From Morinoia aosen (lineage: Eukaryota > Arthropoda > Malacostraca > Amphipoda > Talitridae), in NCBI GenBank assembly GCA_030386875.1, contig CM059573.1, positions 25,461,891 to 25,525,890 on the forward strand: DNA of 64,000 nucleotides, given 5' to 3'. A model generated the notes under the pieces. That model was not told where the DNA came from. It did not search any database and was given only the letters and a program-made list of their open reading frames with translations. The translations under genes were made by a program, and so were the position numbers. This document shows positions 22,214 to 32,941 of this stretch, in pieces (the first letter of the stretch is position 1; each line of letters opens with the position of its first letter).

Positions 22214-24428
22214 TTAGGAATAATTCCATTCTTTGAAGTATTTTCTAGGAATATATAATTTTTCAAAGTTTCGAAAATACCTACCTTGAAGTGGATGTCT
22301 GTCTTTATTAATAAAGATAAAATTATATGGTTCTTTGTATGTTTTAGAACAAAACTCTTTAAATTCATCAAAGGGCATGTCCTGAGATATATCTGTGTAA
22401 ATGTTCTTCATATCAGTTGAGTCTACACCAAAAAGAATCAGAACGTTAGCATTTGTTCTAATTGTTTGTGTAATAAATAATAATTTTGTGATAAGTAAAT
22501 TGAACTGCAGTTGTTGTGTCTACTTCTAGTGTAAAAGCTATCAGCTGGACTTTGATCTCTTTCAGTAGAAAATGAAAAGATTTTTTGTGGGAAAATCTCC
22601 CACATGCTCGCGAGGTGCACTCGTCAGTCGGAACCGTGGCGTGAAGTTGGGCGAGTCGCTTTGCTCCTTTCGGTTGTTTTCGGTCGTTTACAGTCAGTGG
22701 GAAGTAATTTCGGTGGAGTTTTTCAGTTTTTAGTTGGGATTTAAGGTGAGCGCTGGTCTGTTGCTGCATTGGAGTCGTCCTCCCGGTGTCAACCCTCTAA
22801 TTTGTCACAATACCTAAGTATCTCTAATTTCTTGCTGCTTCTGTGTTTCAACTATTTTTATGTTTGCGTGACTGTGGCTGTTATTCAGTTTTTGCTTATT
22901 TTTGGGTTTATTTAAATCTCTTAAAGGTGTTCAGGGTTTTAAACATTTAAATTTAAATATTGAATTGACGGCATAGTGCCGCTACTGTTAGGGATTGAGC
23001 TTTGCTCAAATCCCATTGAACTTGAATTGAACTAACGGCATCTCGCCGTACTATATTAGAGATTGAGCTTTGCTCATATCTCAGTGAACCTAAATTCTTT
23101 AACATCAGCTCCTAATAGTTGGATGCGCTACCTCTCATCCTTGAGCTGTTTAATAATTTATTTCCTCTGGGCCTATGACTTTCAACCGAATTAAAACCTT
23201 GAACTATTCTTTCTGTCCTTACCTGAACACCTGCCTTTGACTATTTTCCTCTAAATTTCCTAACATTCTTCTAAAAGTGGTATTATACTCACCAAGTGTG
23301 GCAATAAACTTGGGTGAGTTATTGCAGGCTTAATTCGTCGATATTGATTCTGACTCATTTGGATTTGTTTGTTTTTGTTTGCTCTATTTGTTCGATATTT
23401 TGGTTTTACCATTCGTTTAAATTGGTTTTGTTTGTCTTCAGTATGATTTCTACGTTCCGTGCCATTGACACTGGGGGCACTCCACTGGCAGTTTTCTTTC
23501 TTCAGTCCAGCGTCTCGTCTTCCTCACCTCTAACGTGCGACTTCACCTAGGCCTTGCGGGTGCGTGTAGGTGTGTTGTCAACATTGATATTCTGAAATTG
23601 TTTTCTGACAATGGTACTTTTGAGTCTGGTCTTGTTCTTTTGTACCTAATCTGAACTTACCTTGTTGTTGTTTCGCTTCAGGTCGGCATGTGGCCTCTTA
23701 CTCTGGCTTCACGCTCTGGCGGCAACGTTTCTGTTAAAGCACACCTTGCTCTGCCCTGCTGAGATGCCGCTCGGTTGTTGTTTCCGTGCCTTGACGCTGC
23801 GAAGCATCCTTCCTACTGTCTTAGAGCAACTGTCGCACACTATTGAACTTTGAAACTTGAAACTTGAAACTTAAAACTACTTATGAACAGATGTGTTCAC
23901 CTCTGAAGGCCTAAAGGTATAAACTACCTTGTGCGGCTCCTTAATAAAATATTAAAAACTTGTACGACTTTGTTCCTTGTCGATTATTAATGAAAATAAA
24001 ACTGAAAATGAAAATGAAGTTGTGGAATTTCCCACAATTTACTCTAATGAATCTACGTCACTTGGATCAGGAATAGCTGTCGAATCTTGGAAATATTCAA
24101 TTTTAGATTTTGAGTTTCTTTTAATAGGTAAATTCTCAAGGAATTCGTCAATATTGCCATTGCCCTTTTCAAATAATTCAATTATTTCAGATTGGTTATA
24201 GCCTTTATCAAAAGCATTCTTTGACAGTTTATATTCTGGTTGATGTATTGATTTACTGTACAGAAAAAGATGATTAAAATCGACAAATTTTTCTAACAGA
24301 AGCTTTATTATTAAAGAAGTTTTACCACAGTTTGATCTCCCTACGATGAGACATCTCAAGCCAGGAGAAGGAAAATTGAAGTGATTCTTTTGATTATTTA
24401 TTTTACTGTCTTTCCACGTATACACCAT
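22214..24428 (-). pseudogene. Polinton packaging ATPase (FtsK/HerA-A32 type), split by a 1.4-kb insertion
   Basis: The ATPase motor packages DNA into the capsid. The N-terminal piece (24428-24039) starts with ATG preceded by ATATAAA and carries a Walker A, GRSNCGKTS, at about residues 30-38. The C-terminal pieces lie beyond the insert at 22605-24025. One frame holds SRHNNCSSIYLSQNYY (about 22540-22470), and the neighbouring frame continues from there through the ATG at 22411 to 22214. There is therefore at least one frameshift (near 22450) and a stop (24041-24039) beside the insert. The Walker B region is where the insert and decay fall. The family call rests on the Walker A, the SIYLSQNYY sensor-like segment, and position in the element. 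Confidence 0.85.
22605..24025 (+). mobile_element. Unknown 1421-bp insertion with 11-bp TSD, no ORF
   Basis: AATCTCCCACA (22594-22604) and AATTTCCCACA (24026-24036) form an 11-bp duplication with one mismatch. The insert splits the ATPase gene. It begins TGCTCGCGAGG with an initiator-like TCAGTCGG about 15 bp in, and has AATAAA at about 23943. Near 22970-23090 it carries a ~75-bp segment twice; each copy has a hairpin around TTGAGCTTTGCTCA. No ORF has a recognisable domain. The long TSD fits target-primed retroposition of an unknown RNA better than a DNA transposon. Confidence 0.65.
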
Positions 24429-24466
24429 TTTATATAACTAATAAACTCCAACTTGTTTTCCACAAT

Positions 24467-24694
24467 TTATTTTCTGATTGTTGCAATTATAAACATTGTT
24501 TTTAAATCTGCTACTTCATAAGAAACGTCTCTGAAGAATGTTTCAAGATGAATGATATGTGACTGTAATTTATTTATATCTTCCATATTTAATTCGATAT
24601 CATTTTGAATTTGATTAACATCTAATTGCAATTGATTTATGTTTGCAGTATTGAGAAAAACTTCTCTTTGAATATCTGTTATAATTTCTTCCAT
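24467..24694 (-). CDS. Polinton small coiled-coil protein (75 aa)
   Basis: An intact ORF just upstream of the ATPase in the same direction, with ATG preceded by TTAATAAA. Almost the whole product is one amphipathic helix with regular Ile/Leu spacing (NINQLQLDVNQIQNDIELN), so it likely forms a coiled coil. Not recognised as a named family. The co-directional position suggests it travels with packaging/assembly functions. Confidence 0.5.
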   Translation of the reverse strand: MEEIITDIQREVFLNTANINQLQLDVNQIQNDIELNMEDINKLQSHIIHLETFFRDVSYEVADLKTMFIIATIRK

Positions 24695-24712
24695 TTTATT
24701 AAGTTTAATTCT

Positions 24713-24748
24713 TCAATGTGTTTTTCTTTTTATTGGTTGTTTCGTTAG
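24713..24748 (-). pseudogene. 3' end of a small Polinton gene cut off by the gypsy insertion
   Basis: Minus-strand continuation of the frame at 32847-32640. The two reach each other across the TTAG target duplication and end at a stop codon (24715-24713). Only about a dozen codons lie here. Confidence 0.55.
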
Positions 24749-24788
24749 TATGCGCCATCTCCGCACATGACCAGTCACAAGTGTTATT
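24749..24788 (+). repeat. 5' LTR remnant
   Basis: The first 21 bases match the start of the 3' LTR. The next bases (AGTCA, ACAAGTGTT) match only its end, so the LTR has an internal deletion of over 100 bp. Beyond about 24788 similarity is lost and no primer-binding site is clear. Confidence 0.5.
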
Positions 24789-25058
24789 GAGGTGTTAAAA
24801 AATTTAAATTTTTTGGATAAGAGACGCTACTGCTTGTTTATCAATTAGAGTAATTGTGATAAAGTATTGATATTTTTGATGTATTATTTTATGTGCGCAA
24901 TTCATTAATTTTTGTGTGTATTACTTGCATTTCTGTGTTTATTATCATTCTCGGAGTACGATATTGATTTTTGAAGGAGTTTTCAGTGAGTTCTGGTATT
25001 GAACTGTTAATTTTTAGGGAAATAGGGAATTATTAAATGACTTAAGGAAATACGACAC

Positions 25059-26513
25059 ATGTCGGATTTTTCTGATTCTTTGGACAGTGAGGACGAAGTA
25101 GTACGAACTAAACCTACTGTAACTAAATACGGACGAGTGAGTAACCCAGTAGTTAGCAAGATGACGACTCCTAACACAGCGACTCCTAACATAGCTGGAT
25201 CAAGTACTAGTGCTGGACCTGGGGATGCTAACACGACGCAACTTGCACGTGACATTGCTGCAAATATAAATGTACCCACTGTTGGAACAATAATGACTAA
25301 TGCGGAGCTTCCGACGTTCCGTGGAAGACGACGGGTCCATGATGGAGAGTTCCTAGAAAATAAGACGTTCTCGACCCATATTCAAAACCTCAAAGCCTAC
25401 ATGACCTTGTTGCCAGACGCCACGAGTGACGAACGACGTAAGGAATTTCTAGTACGATCAGCAAACAAGAACGTAGGTGATTTCAATAGTGTCGTAACGA
25501 AGTTAGTTAATAGCGATTTAAATTATTCTTTTGATCAGGTCGTTCAGATACTTGAGGACATTTACGTTTCGCGTGGCGAGAAAAGTATCCATGCATTGGC
25601 TTGTGACCTAAACGAATTACAATTAGTTAAAAATAATGCACTCGCTGCGCAGATCGTGAATGCGTTTTCGAAAATAAGGAAGCTAACCGAGAGTATTTTA
25701 AATTCAAACTCGCTAGGCTGGCAGCGCCACGCTTATTTTCAAAACTGCACGAATCAGGTTGAGCTAAAAAAATTTGTAGGCGACAGCATGTCGTACAGTT
25801 TGGCTTTATCAATTTTGGGTCCACTCTTTGATGAGTCGTTCGCTAGGAAAATTTTTGAAACACAATTTTCCACTGCCGAGGAGCTATTGGCTAAGTTAAT
25901 TTCCGCAGTGCGAAGTCAGAGCGAGTCAAAGAGAATTCTGGCGCAAAAGTATCATGTCAGGCAAGACAGTGAGAGTTACGTAGGTGAGGTGGCTGGTGAA
26001 TTTGAGGAAGTTTTGGAAGAACCAGATCAATTCCGTGAGAACGAGGTGTACTACGGAAGTGTCGGAAATTACCGTAGGAATTTTCGGTCAGGAGTACGTA
26101 GGATTGTTCCTAGGCCCTGGATCAGAAACCCTCGTATTAGAGGACGAGAGTTCAACAGTTATGTAGGTGATAGAGGAAATGGATACTTAGAGTGTAATAT
26201 GATGAAATCAGACAGTAGTAGTTCTGGTTCTGGACAATTCGGAGGAAATTCAGGGACGAAAAAACCCGGTTTCCCGTACTGTAACTCCTGTTCAATGGTA
26301 GGGCACTTTGATTGCCGACCTCAAAGAGGTCAAGCTCAAGGAGTTCAGAGAGGATGTTTTGCCTGCGGTGGAACTCATGTAGTAAAGAACTGTAGAGCAA
26401 GCGGTTCGGAGATCCGTAACTATAGGGCGTATTTACGCGGTAGGGGTAGCACGAACCGTGGCCAAAGTGAAGTTCATTGGGCGGAGAGCAAGTCAAGCGA
26501 TTTTTTAAACTAG
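25059..26513 (+). CDS. gag: gypsy Gag polyprotein
   Basis: 484 codons, open. It has an acidic/Ser-Thr-rich N-terminus, then a helical capsid-like region (about residues 85-310). An Arg/Gly-rich stretch leads to two cysteine knuckles near the C-terminus. The first, around residue 406 (CNSCSMVGHFDC), is irregular; the second, around 433 (CFACGGTHVVKNC), is C-X2-C-X3-H-X4-C. Gag forms the particle and binds the element's RNA. It ends at TAG immediately after an overlapping pair of slippery heptamers, from which pol is read in the -1 frame. Confidence 0.9.
   Translation: MSDFSDSLDSEDEVVRTKPTVTKYGRVSNPVVSKMTTPNTATPNIAGSSTSAGPGDANTTQLARDIAANINVPTVGTIMTNAELPTFRGRRRVHDGEFLENKTFSTHIQNLKAYMTLLPDATSDERRKEFLVRSANKNVGDFNSVVTKLVNSDLNYSFDQVVQILEDIYVSRGEKSIHALACDLNELQLVKNNALAAQIVNAFSKIRKLTESILNSNSLGWQRHAYFQNCTNQVELKKFVGDSMSYSLALSILGPLFDESFARKIFETQFSTAEELLAKLISAVRSQSESKRILAQKYHVRQDSESYVGEVAGEFEEVLEEPDQFRENEVYYGSVGNYRRNFRSGVRRIVPRPWIRNPRIRGREFNSYVGDRGNGYLECNMMKSDSSSSGSGQFGGNSGTKKPGFPYCNSCSMVGHFDCRPQRGQAQGVQRGCFACGGTHVVKNCRASGSEIRNYRAYLRGRGSTNRGQSEVHWAESKSSDFLN
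26501..26510 (+). promoter_or_regulatory. -1 ribosomal frameshift site, two overlapping slippery heptamers
   Basis: In the gag frame the codons read GAT TTT TTA AAC TAG. This contains T TTT TTA (26501-26507) and T TTA AAC (26504-26510), both canonical X XXY YYZ heptamers, right before the gag stop. A -1 shift enters the frame that is open from 26477 to 26773, which leads into pol. Confidence 0.85.
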
Positions 26514-29313
26514 GTGAAGGTAGTAAGGAGGATTTGAAACAGATTGAGCCCGAGGTAATTAGCGGTACCAACCTCGTTAAACTAGAGACCGTGGCAAAAA
26601 TTCCAGATACCATCGAGATAACCAAATCGTATGTTGACCCCTTGTTTCAGTGTAAAAATAGATATAACTTGTTGCAGGATGAAGAGCTTGAGAATGATCA
26701 TTATCAAGGCAAGACTATTGAATCCTATTTTTCGGTATCCGTTGTAAAAATGTTAATAAAAATGCTGGGTTAGTATCATTCAAGGATTGCAACAAACCGA
26801 CCATTATTCTTAAAAATGATGACCAGTATTTAAGCGCTTTGCTTGACAGCGGCTCAGAGAAATGTCTTCTCAGTTACAGACAGGTAAAAAATTTGAGCGA
26901 AGAAGTAAAACCGAGCAAATTGAGAGTAAAAGGCATTAACGGGAAGAGTGACGTCACAGGTGAAGTAGAGTTATCTATTAAAATTCCCGGCACTAATAAA
27001 GTAATTAAAACAAGTGCACTTGTTGTAAAAGAAGCTCGATTTAATTATGACCTGATACTGGGTCGAGATGTATTAAAGGATGCCGTTATTAATTTTAAAA
27101 ATAAAGAACTTCTTTGGAATAATATTCCAATTCCTTTTCAAGATTTAAATATGGAACCTTTGTTAAGCCGAGAGATAGTAATGCGAAAAATAGTGAATAG
27201 TGACTGTCTCTTGTCAGAGATTGCTGTTGCGAGAAAGAGCATGAAGCAATTGAAAAGTGTTGACGGCAGGAAAAAGAGTCCAGCGACGGCTGAGGCACAG
27301 TCAACGAGTACGAAGCAATTAATCGTTCATTGCAATCAGGCTGAAGTGCCTGGTAATTCACTTAATGTCATTTATGGCTTCCTTAAGAAACCAATTGCAG
27401 GAGAATACGTGATTCAGAAAAGATGTCTTGATAATGGTGCTCTTATAGCTGACTCAATTGTTCAAATAAATGAAGACGGTGTGGTACCGATTATGGTTTT
27501 GAATCCAAGTGATGAAACAGTGTATCTCTCTGAGAATTCTATGCTATGTAATGCGGAATTAATAGAAGCTAATGAGATTGAGAGCGAAGTATTTTTAACA
27601 AATGTGGAAAAAGCGCTCAGAGATGCGAGTGAAGTTGAAGTAAATTCTGTCGCTGGGTCAGGTACGACGAAAGTTAAATCGACATGTGGTGGAAGGAATG
27701 CCATTGTCAATAGAAAACTTGCGTTGGATGCTGATACTCGCGGCGGAGGTGAAATTCTTGTTAATGATAAGGAGTTAGATTTCAATGCAGAAGTAAATGC
27801 AGGTTTAATAAGTGGAGAAAAGGAGTTAAGACGTGACTTGACGGTAAATGATATTTCATGCAAGGAAGATGACGTACAATTACCTTTAGTTAATTTGTTA
27901 AATAAGTACCGTGATGTAGTAACTTTAGAAGGCGAAAAAATAGGTGTAACGAATATCTTGAAGCATCATATTCAGTTGAAAACTGATGCGCCTGTATTAA
28001 ATTTAGCTCCCTACCGCATACCTCATAAGTACCAAGAAGAGGTAATGAGAATAACTAATGAGATGCTCGATCAGGGAATAATAGAGGAGTCATCTTCTGA
28101 GTTCAATTTCCCTGTCATTGTAGTTAAAAAGAAATCAGGAGATCTGCGTCCCGTGATAGATTTCCGTGCTTTGAATAAAGTTTTAATTAAACATTCATAT
28201 CCAATTCCCCGCATTGACGAAATTTTGTCGACCTTAGGTAATAATACGTGGTTCTCTAATCTTGATCTTCGCTCGGCATTTCATCAGATAGAGTTAGAAA
28301 AAGAGAGTAGGAAATACACGGCATTTAGCGTAAATTACCGTAAATATCATTTCTGTCGTGTACCGTTCGGACTTTCTACGTCTCCGGGAATATTTCAAAG
28401 AGTCATGACATCTGCACTTGCACCCATTCTGGGGAAACTAGCTTTCGTCTTCCTAGACGATATATTGGTGTTTTCAAAAAGTAAGGATCAGCACTTGCTT
28501 GATATAGCGATTGTACTTAAGATGCTGCGATCCGGTAATTTATCCTTAAAGCTTGAGAAATGCCATTTCTTTAAAAATGAACTCGAATATTTGGGCCATA
28601 TCATTGCCGCCGATGGTATTAAGTGTAAATACTCACAAAAACTACAAGACTGCCGAGCGCCGAACAATGTGAAGGAACTGCAACAGTTTTTGGGTCTAGC
28701 AAATTATTTTAGAAATTTTTTACCCAACTTTGCAGAAGTAGCTTACCCCTTGTACAATCTTTTGAGGAAAAATGTAGTTTATACTTGGACAGACGAGTGT
28801 CAGAGAAGTTTTGATTTTATGAAGTCGTTACTAACTTCTGACACAGTTCTAAGACATCCTGACTATACTAAAGACTTTCATGTTTTTACTGACGCTTCCA
28901 ATACAGGAATTGGTGCTGTATTAATGCAAGCGGATGATTCAAGCGACAAAATTCTAAGACCTATAGCTTACTATAGTAAAAATTTGAACTCAAGCCAGCG
29001 AAGGTATGCTACTACCAAAAAAGAGTTCTTCGCAATTCATTCAGCTCTAAAACACTTCAAGTATTTAGTAACTGGGTACCCCGTCCGGGTATACTCAGAC
29101 CATAAGCCTTTGGCACCACTTTTTAATAAAAAACTTCCGGAGGACACGAACATGGCGCGCTGGTGTATAGATGTACATTCCTTTGATCCTGTTGTAAAAT
29201 ATCTACCTGGTAAAGAAAACGTTGTGGCAGATTACCTCAGCAGATTACCTATTAATAACGAGAAATTAAATCTTAAAGAGCTAAATTCTTGTGATGATTG
29301 TAGAGCGCAATAA
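26510..29313 (+). pseudogene. pol: gypsy Pol: protease, reverse transcriptase, RNase H (one frameshift)
   Basis: After the -1 shift the frame runs to 26773. Coding character then continues in another frame from about 26755, so an indel in the A-rich stretch near 26745-26760 breaks pol. The protease active site LLDSG is at about 26842, with a second flap-partner motif LILGRDVL. RT has VIDFRALNK, the palm motif VFLDDILVF (about 28449), and GLANYFRNF in the thumb. RNase H has HVFTDAS (about 28880) and ends SDHKPL / YLSRL. It stops at 29311-29313 where the integrase should begin. The Ty3/gypsy call is firm from RT and domain order. Confidence 0.92.
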
Positions 29314-29836
29314 CAAAAAAATTACGAATCTTTTGAAACTATATGTCAATACACTCGTCCATGCAGAGTGGGACCAATTATTAGAAGTTGTAGAAAATGC
29401 CTTGAATAATTCTTTAAATTCTACTATTGGCGAAACGCCAAGCTATGTAATGTTTAATCGCGATACGTGTGCTTACTACCAGGCCGAGAATTTTGATTCA
29501 GTCATTTACAGCTTTGATGAAGAATTAGATTTAGTAAATATCAGAGCTAGAGAAGCCGTGCGAACTGTGGAAAATATTAGAAATTTAATTATTAACAACA
29601 CAACAGAGCGAAATCTCTATAGAAATCTTAAGCGGCGCAACAAGAATATTAGCGTGGGAGATAGAGTGCTTTTGAAAAATCATGGGAAAAAATTTAAATT
29701 AGATTTAACTTGGATAGGACCTGCGGTAGTCCAAAAAGTGAAACGTAACTACGCTGACATTAAAATTGGATCGAAAATTATTAGAAGTAATCTTAATCAT
29801 CTTTTACCACTCAAAAAGGTACAATCTGTGAGTTAA
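29291..29836 (+). pseudogene. gypsy integrase C-terminal remnant
   Basis: 181 codons in a different frame from RNase H. It opens at VERNN, the position of the last catalytic Glu, and continues with ALNNSLNSTIGETPSYVMF and a GDRVLLKNH...WIGPAVV segment typical of the gypsy integrase tail. The HHCC zinc region and the first two catalytic aspartates (roughly 300 residues) are gone, so a deletion joined RNase H to this point. Insertion activity is lost. Confidence 0.88.
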
Positions 29837-32452
29837 AAAGACGAATTCATTGGACTATATGACGTCCTAACTAATCGACGAGTAGCGAATTACCCTTTTC
29901 ACCGTTGTTTTACTGTTTATCGATAATGTTAAGGAATATAATCATAATTATAGAGGCATTTTTCGCTATATGCAAGATGTTTGCGTTCATCGTAATCTCA
30001 GTAACCAATGCGTTGTATTTTTTTTATGTTAAGCTTATTGTTGCTTTATGCTCAAGTAATTTGATGTAATGTTTTAGCATTTAACCCAGAGGAATTTGTA
30101 CTGTCTCGTTTAGCTGTCGCTAAGACGTTTCATTAATTTTTTTTCTCGAATTCACTCAGACATTCGTATTGCTAAATTAACAAGTTTTAATCATGAGCGG
30201 ATGCGCCGACGGCGAATTGCAAATCGCTGAGGTTGCTGTTCACCTGCGAGATGGGTTGTTTTGACGCTGCGGCCGTATGCTGCAGTCTCGCGCCGAGCTA
30301 TTTTTGTTCCGTCGGAATGTCCGGCGATCAGCAAATTTAGATTGCATTCGTGAGAAAGGCGGCTTGTCACCGGAGATAATTTTTTTTCAATACGATCAGC
30401 GTTTATTTTCTTTATGCGAGACTATCGTGGTTGTTTAATGACTGTTGTCAGGCAACCGAGATCTGATACCAAATTATATGTTGTATTTATTTTTAATTTA
30501 TGTGACGGCCATGCTAATAGTTTCTGTATCTGTTCCTTGCAGCGCATGCGCGGGACGAATCATCCATGGCTGAAGCGTTCGAGGGCGAGGCTGTCGCGGG
30601 TGCGGCGACGACTTTCGCTGGAAATGACGATTTACTGGTCCTCTGCACGACAGTGGCGTTTGACCAAAAGTTTAATAACGTGGAGATCGCGCTGATAGTG
30701 ATCCTCATCCTATTTTCGACGTTGGGACTCGCCATGATTCTTCATTGTCTTCGTAGGAGAGCAACGATTTTACTTAGTCTACGAGATCAACGTTAAGAAC
30801 TTTAGTGATACATTTACCTCAAGTTGAAAAATGAAAAAGTTGAAAAGTTTTATTGGATTAGTTGAAAATTTATTAATCAGAAAATTTATAAGTGTTAGAT
30901 TTTAAATTATTTGAAAATCTGGCGCGCAGTGGTTGCAGGAAACGCAAATCGCATGAAACACGCGATAAAATATGCGCGCTAAAGCGCGCAGTGTTCTCTT
31001 TAATCTATTTTTAAAAAACTATTTACCCCATGTGTTTAATTTAAGTATTCTATTTTTAATATTGACGAAAAAAATTTTATTTTAGCCAATGCTTTATTTG
31101 TTTTGGTGTTAGAAGTGACATTACTAATTTGAATAAGTTGTGTTTTGATTGCATTATTTTTTTAATTGTGTAACAATTCGAAAGATTGCGTTTTCTTTAT
31201 TAAAAAATGTTTCATGGCGATTTCTTAATTTTGTTTTGTTTAAATTTTTCTAATAGGGGTATTATGCGAAAACGCAAAAGGTATTTGCAAAGATGCAACG
31301 GGTAATTATTTGTTAATTGGTATGGCGTAGGTTGTTTTAAAAATATTAAAATGGCGTTTCAATATGACCCTTTTTACACCGTTCTTCACGGCTGTCGACG
31401 TGCTGGGTATATTTAAGCACGGTAAGTCAGTTGCTTTGCTTCTTTGCATATTTTTCATTGCTTTGCTTTTTGCTTTTAGCTACTAAGTTTTTTTGATGGT
31501 GACATGCCTTTAATTTTGCGCTGAATTCGTACTAAACGTGATTGAATCCTTCTTTTAGGGGTTGATTGAGGTAACATGTTAAGAATTTGAACAGGAATTG
31601 AAATAAATAGGGTTTGCTAACCTTTTTAGTTAAATGCGGATTGTGTAACTGTTGAATTTTTGCGATGTACTAAGTTTGTTTTTAGGGTTTTTTTTGGCTT
31701 CTTCATTAAGCGGGTTTTGGCGTTCTAATTATTTTGCCACGTGGATAACCTAACTGATTCGGCAGGGGGTGAATTGGTAAAAAGCAATTTTTTTTAGCAT
31801 GCATTTTACTGTATTCTAATATATTTTATATTTTACTGTATTCCTATAATAATTTCTCAGCTTGCATTATAATTACCCTATAATCATTTCTTGGTAATGC
31901 GCAGTTTTAAGTTCCGTAGTAACCGTGAATGTTTCCTTAACATTTCCTACGGTTGATTTTGTCTCCGTTTTTTTTCCTTCCGCGTCCGCGTTCTAAAGTT
32001 TAATGCGTTGAATGCGTTACCTATAATCTAACTGCTTTGCGTTTATTCTATATCTTTTTGGGTGATATAATCGGTTCTTGTGTTTTAACTATGATTTTAG
32101 TGATGTATCGAAGTTTTTACGCTAGGGTACGATATATAATGTTCGCTCGAGTTACCCTCGTGATTGTTTGTTTGCTTAAAACTGTAATAAGGCTTGGCAT
32201 GATAACAGTTGTTAACTTCTTTTGCTTTTTGATAATATAAATTGCGATACAGTTAACGTAAATTAATATACAACGGCTACGAGCGATTTCGTAATAGCTC
32301 TTTTGCGTTTGGAATTGTCGTTTAATTTTTTTTTTTTCTCAAATAATTTATTGTCAATTCTTGAATTGGGCTTAATTGATTGCTTTATTTCTGCGAATTC
32401 TTGAATTTCGTATAAAAAGTTTTATTTTTGTGTGGCGCTCTCCAAAACTTTC
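29837..32452. other. gypsy 3' region, mostly non-coding
   Basis: About 2.6 kb between the integrase remnant and the polypurine tract. Apart from the small membrane ORF at 30566-30796 I see no gene. A TATA-like TATATTTAAG lies near 31408. This is where env would sit in an errantivirus-type element, but no fusion protein or furin site is readable. Confidence 0.5.
30566..30796 (+). CDS. Small single-pass membrane ORF in the env position (76 aa)
   Basis: The ATG lies 24 bp after a good splice acceptor (TTCCTTGCAG, ending 30542), and the frame is open back to that acceptor. The product has an acidic/alanine-rich start, then a hydrophobic span of about 22 residues (IALIVILILFSTLGLAMILH), then a short basic tail LRRRATILLSLRDQR. 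That layout resembles the membrane end of an envelope protein or a small viroporin-like protein. No family is recognised, so the function is open. Confidence 0.4.
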   Translation: MAEAFEGEAVAGAATTFAGNDDLLVLCTTVAFDQKFNNVEIALIVILILFSTLGLAMILHCLRRRATILLSLRDQR

Positions 32453-32463
32453 GGGGGGGGGAG
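32453..32463 (+). promoter_or_regulatory. Polypurine tract of the gypsy element
   Basis: GGGGGGGGGAG sits 3 bp before the 3' LTR, where plus-strand DNA synthesis is primed in LTR retroelements. Confidence 0.8.
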
Positions 32464-32466
32464 CTA

Positions 32467-32639
32467 TATGCGGCATCTCCGCACATGTTTATCTGTAGTA
32501 GCTTTCTCTGTATCTGGAGGACACCAATAAGAAGCCGCTCTGTCGAGGCCAGGTGCTCAATCCGTCAACATCTTGCCTTCTGTCAACACCTAGTCAAATA
32601 AACTCCGCCAAGATCAACAAGTGTTTCCCTGCCCGTACA
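32467..32639 (+). repeat. gypsy 3' LTR, 173 bp
   Basis: It starts TATGCGGCATCTCCGCACAT like the 5' LTR, contains a poly(A) signal AATAAA (about 32597), ends CCCGTACA, and is followed by the TTAG duplication. Confidence 0.75.
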
Positions 32640-32847
32640 TTAGGCAATAACAAGAGAAGGAGCTACCATTTGTGAAAAATATTTTTTCTTCATACACTAA
32701 ACAGTTGTATGTTTTAATATCTCTAGGGAATTTTTCACATCTAATTAGAAGAAGTGTTTTTTCAAATCCCAGTTGTAAATAAAGCAAATACATCGAGTTT
32801 ACAATTTTTTGAGCATCTATTACTTCATATGTAATATTGCTTTTCAT
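32640..32847 (-). pseudogene. Small Polinton gene (unknown), 5' part, cut by gypsy
   Basis: The minus-strand frame from ATG at 32847 (preceded by TTAATCAAA) runs open to the gypsy border and resumes at 24748-24713. Undisturbed, the product would be roughly 80 residues. It has several Cys and hydrophobic stretches (YLLYLQLGFEKTLLLI) but no recognised domain. It is divergently arranged against the polymerase gene, with only about 95 bp between starts. Confidence 0.55.
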
Positions 32848-32941
32848 TTTGATTAATATAAATTTTCAGAATACTTTAAAATTTACATTGGGAAAAAACA
32901 TTGAAATTTTTAAAATATGTCGAGAAAATAATTTATTAAAA

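Larger units (their letters stand above)
24749..32639 (+). mobile_element. Ty3/gypsy LTR retrotransposon, defective, TSD TTAG
   Basis: The element is bounded by TTAG (24745-24748 and 32640-32643). Both ends begin TATGCG(C/G)CATCTCCGCACATG. A polypurine tract sits directly before the right LTR. Order is 5' LTR remnant, gag (25059), pol protease-RT-RNase H (to 29313), integrase remnant (to 29836), a small membrane ORF, and 3' LTR. It interrupts a small minus-strand Polinton gene. Defects are a shrunken 5' LTR, a frameshift early in pol, and loss of most of the integrase. Confidence 0.9.

Noticed and set aside
24749..25058. Full 300-bp 5' LTR plus leader
   Set aside because: Only the first 21 bp and a short downstream patch match the 3' LTR; the rest is unrelated.
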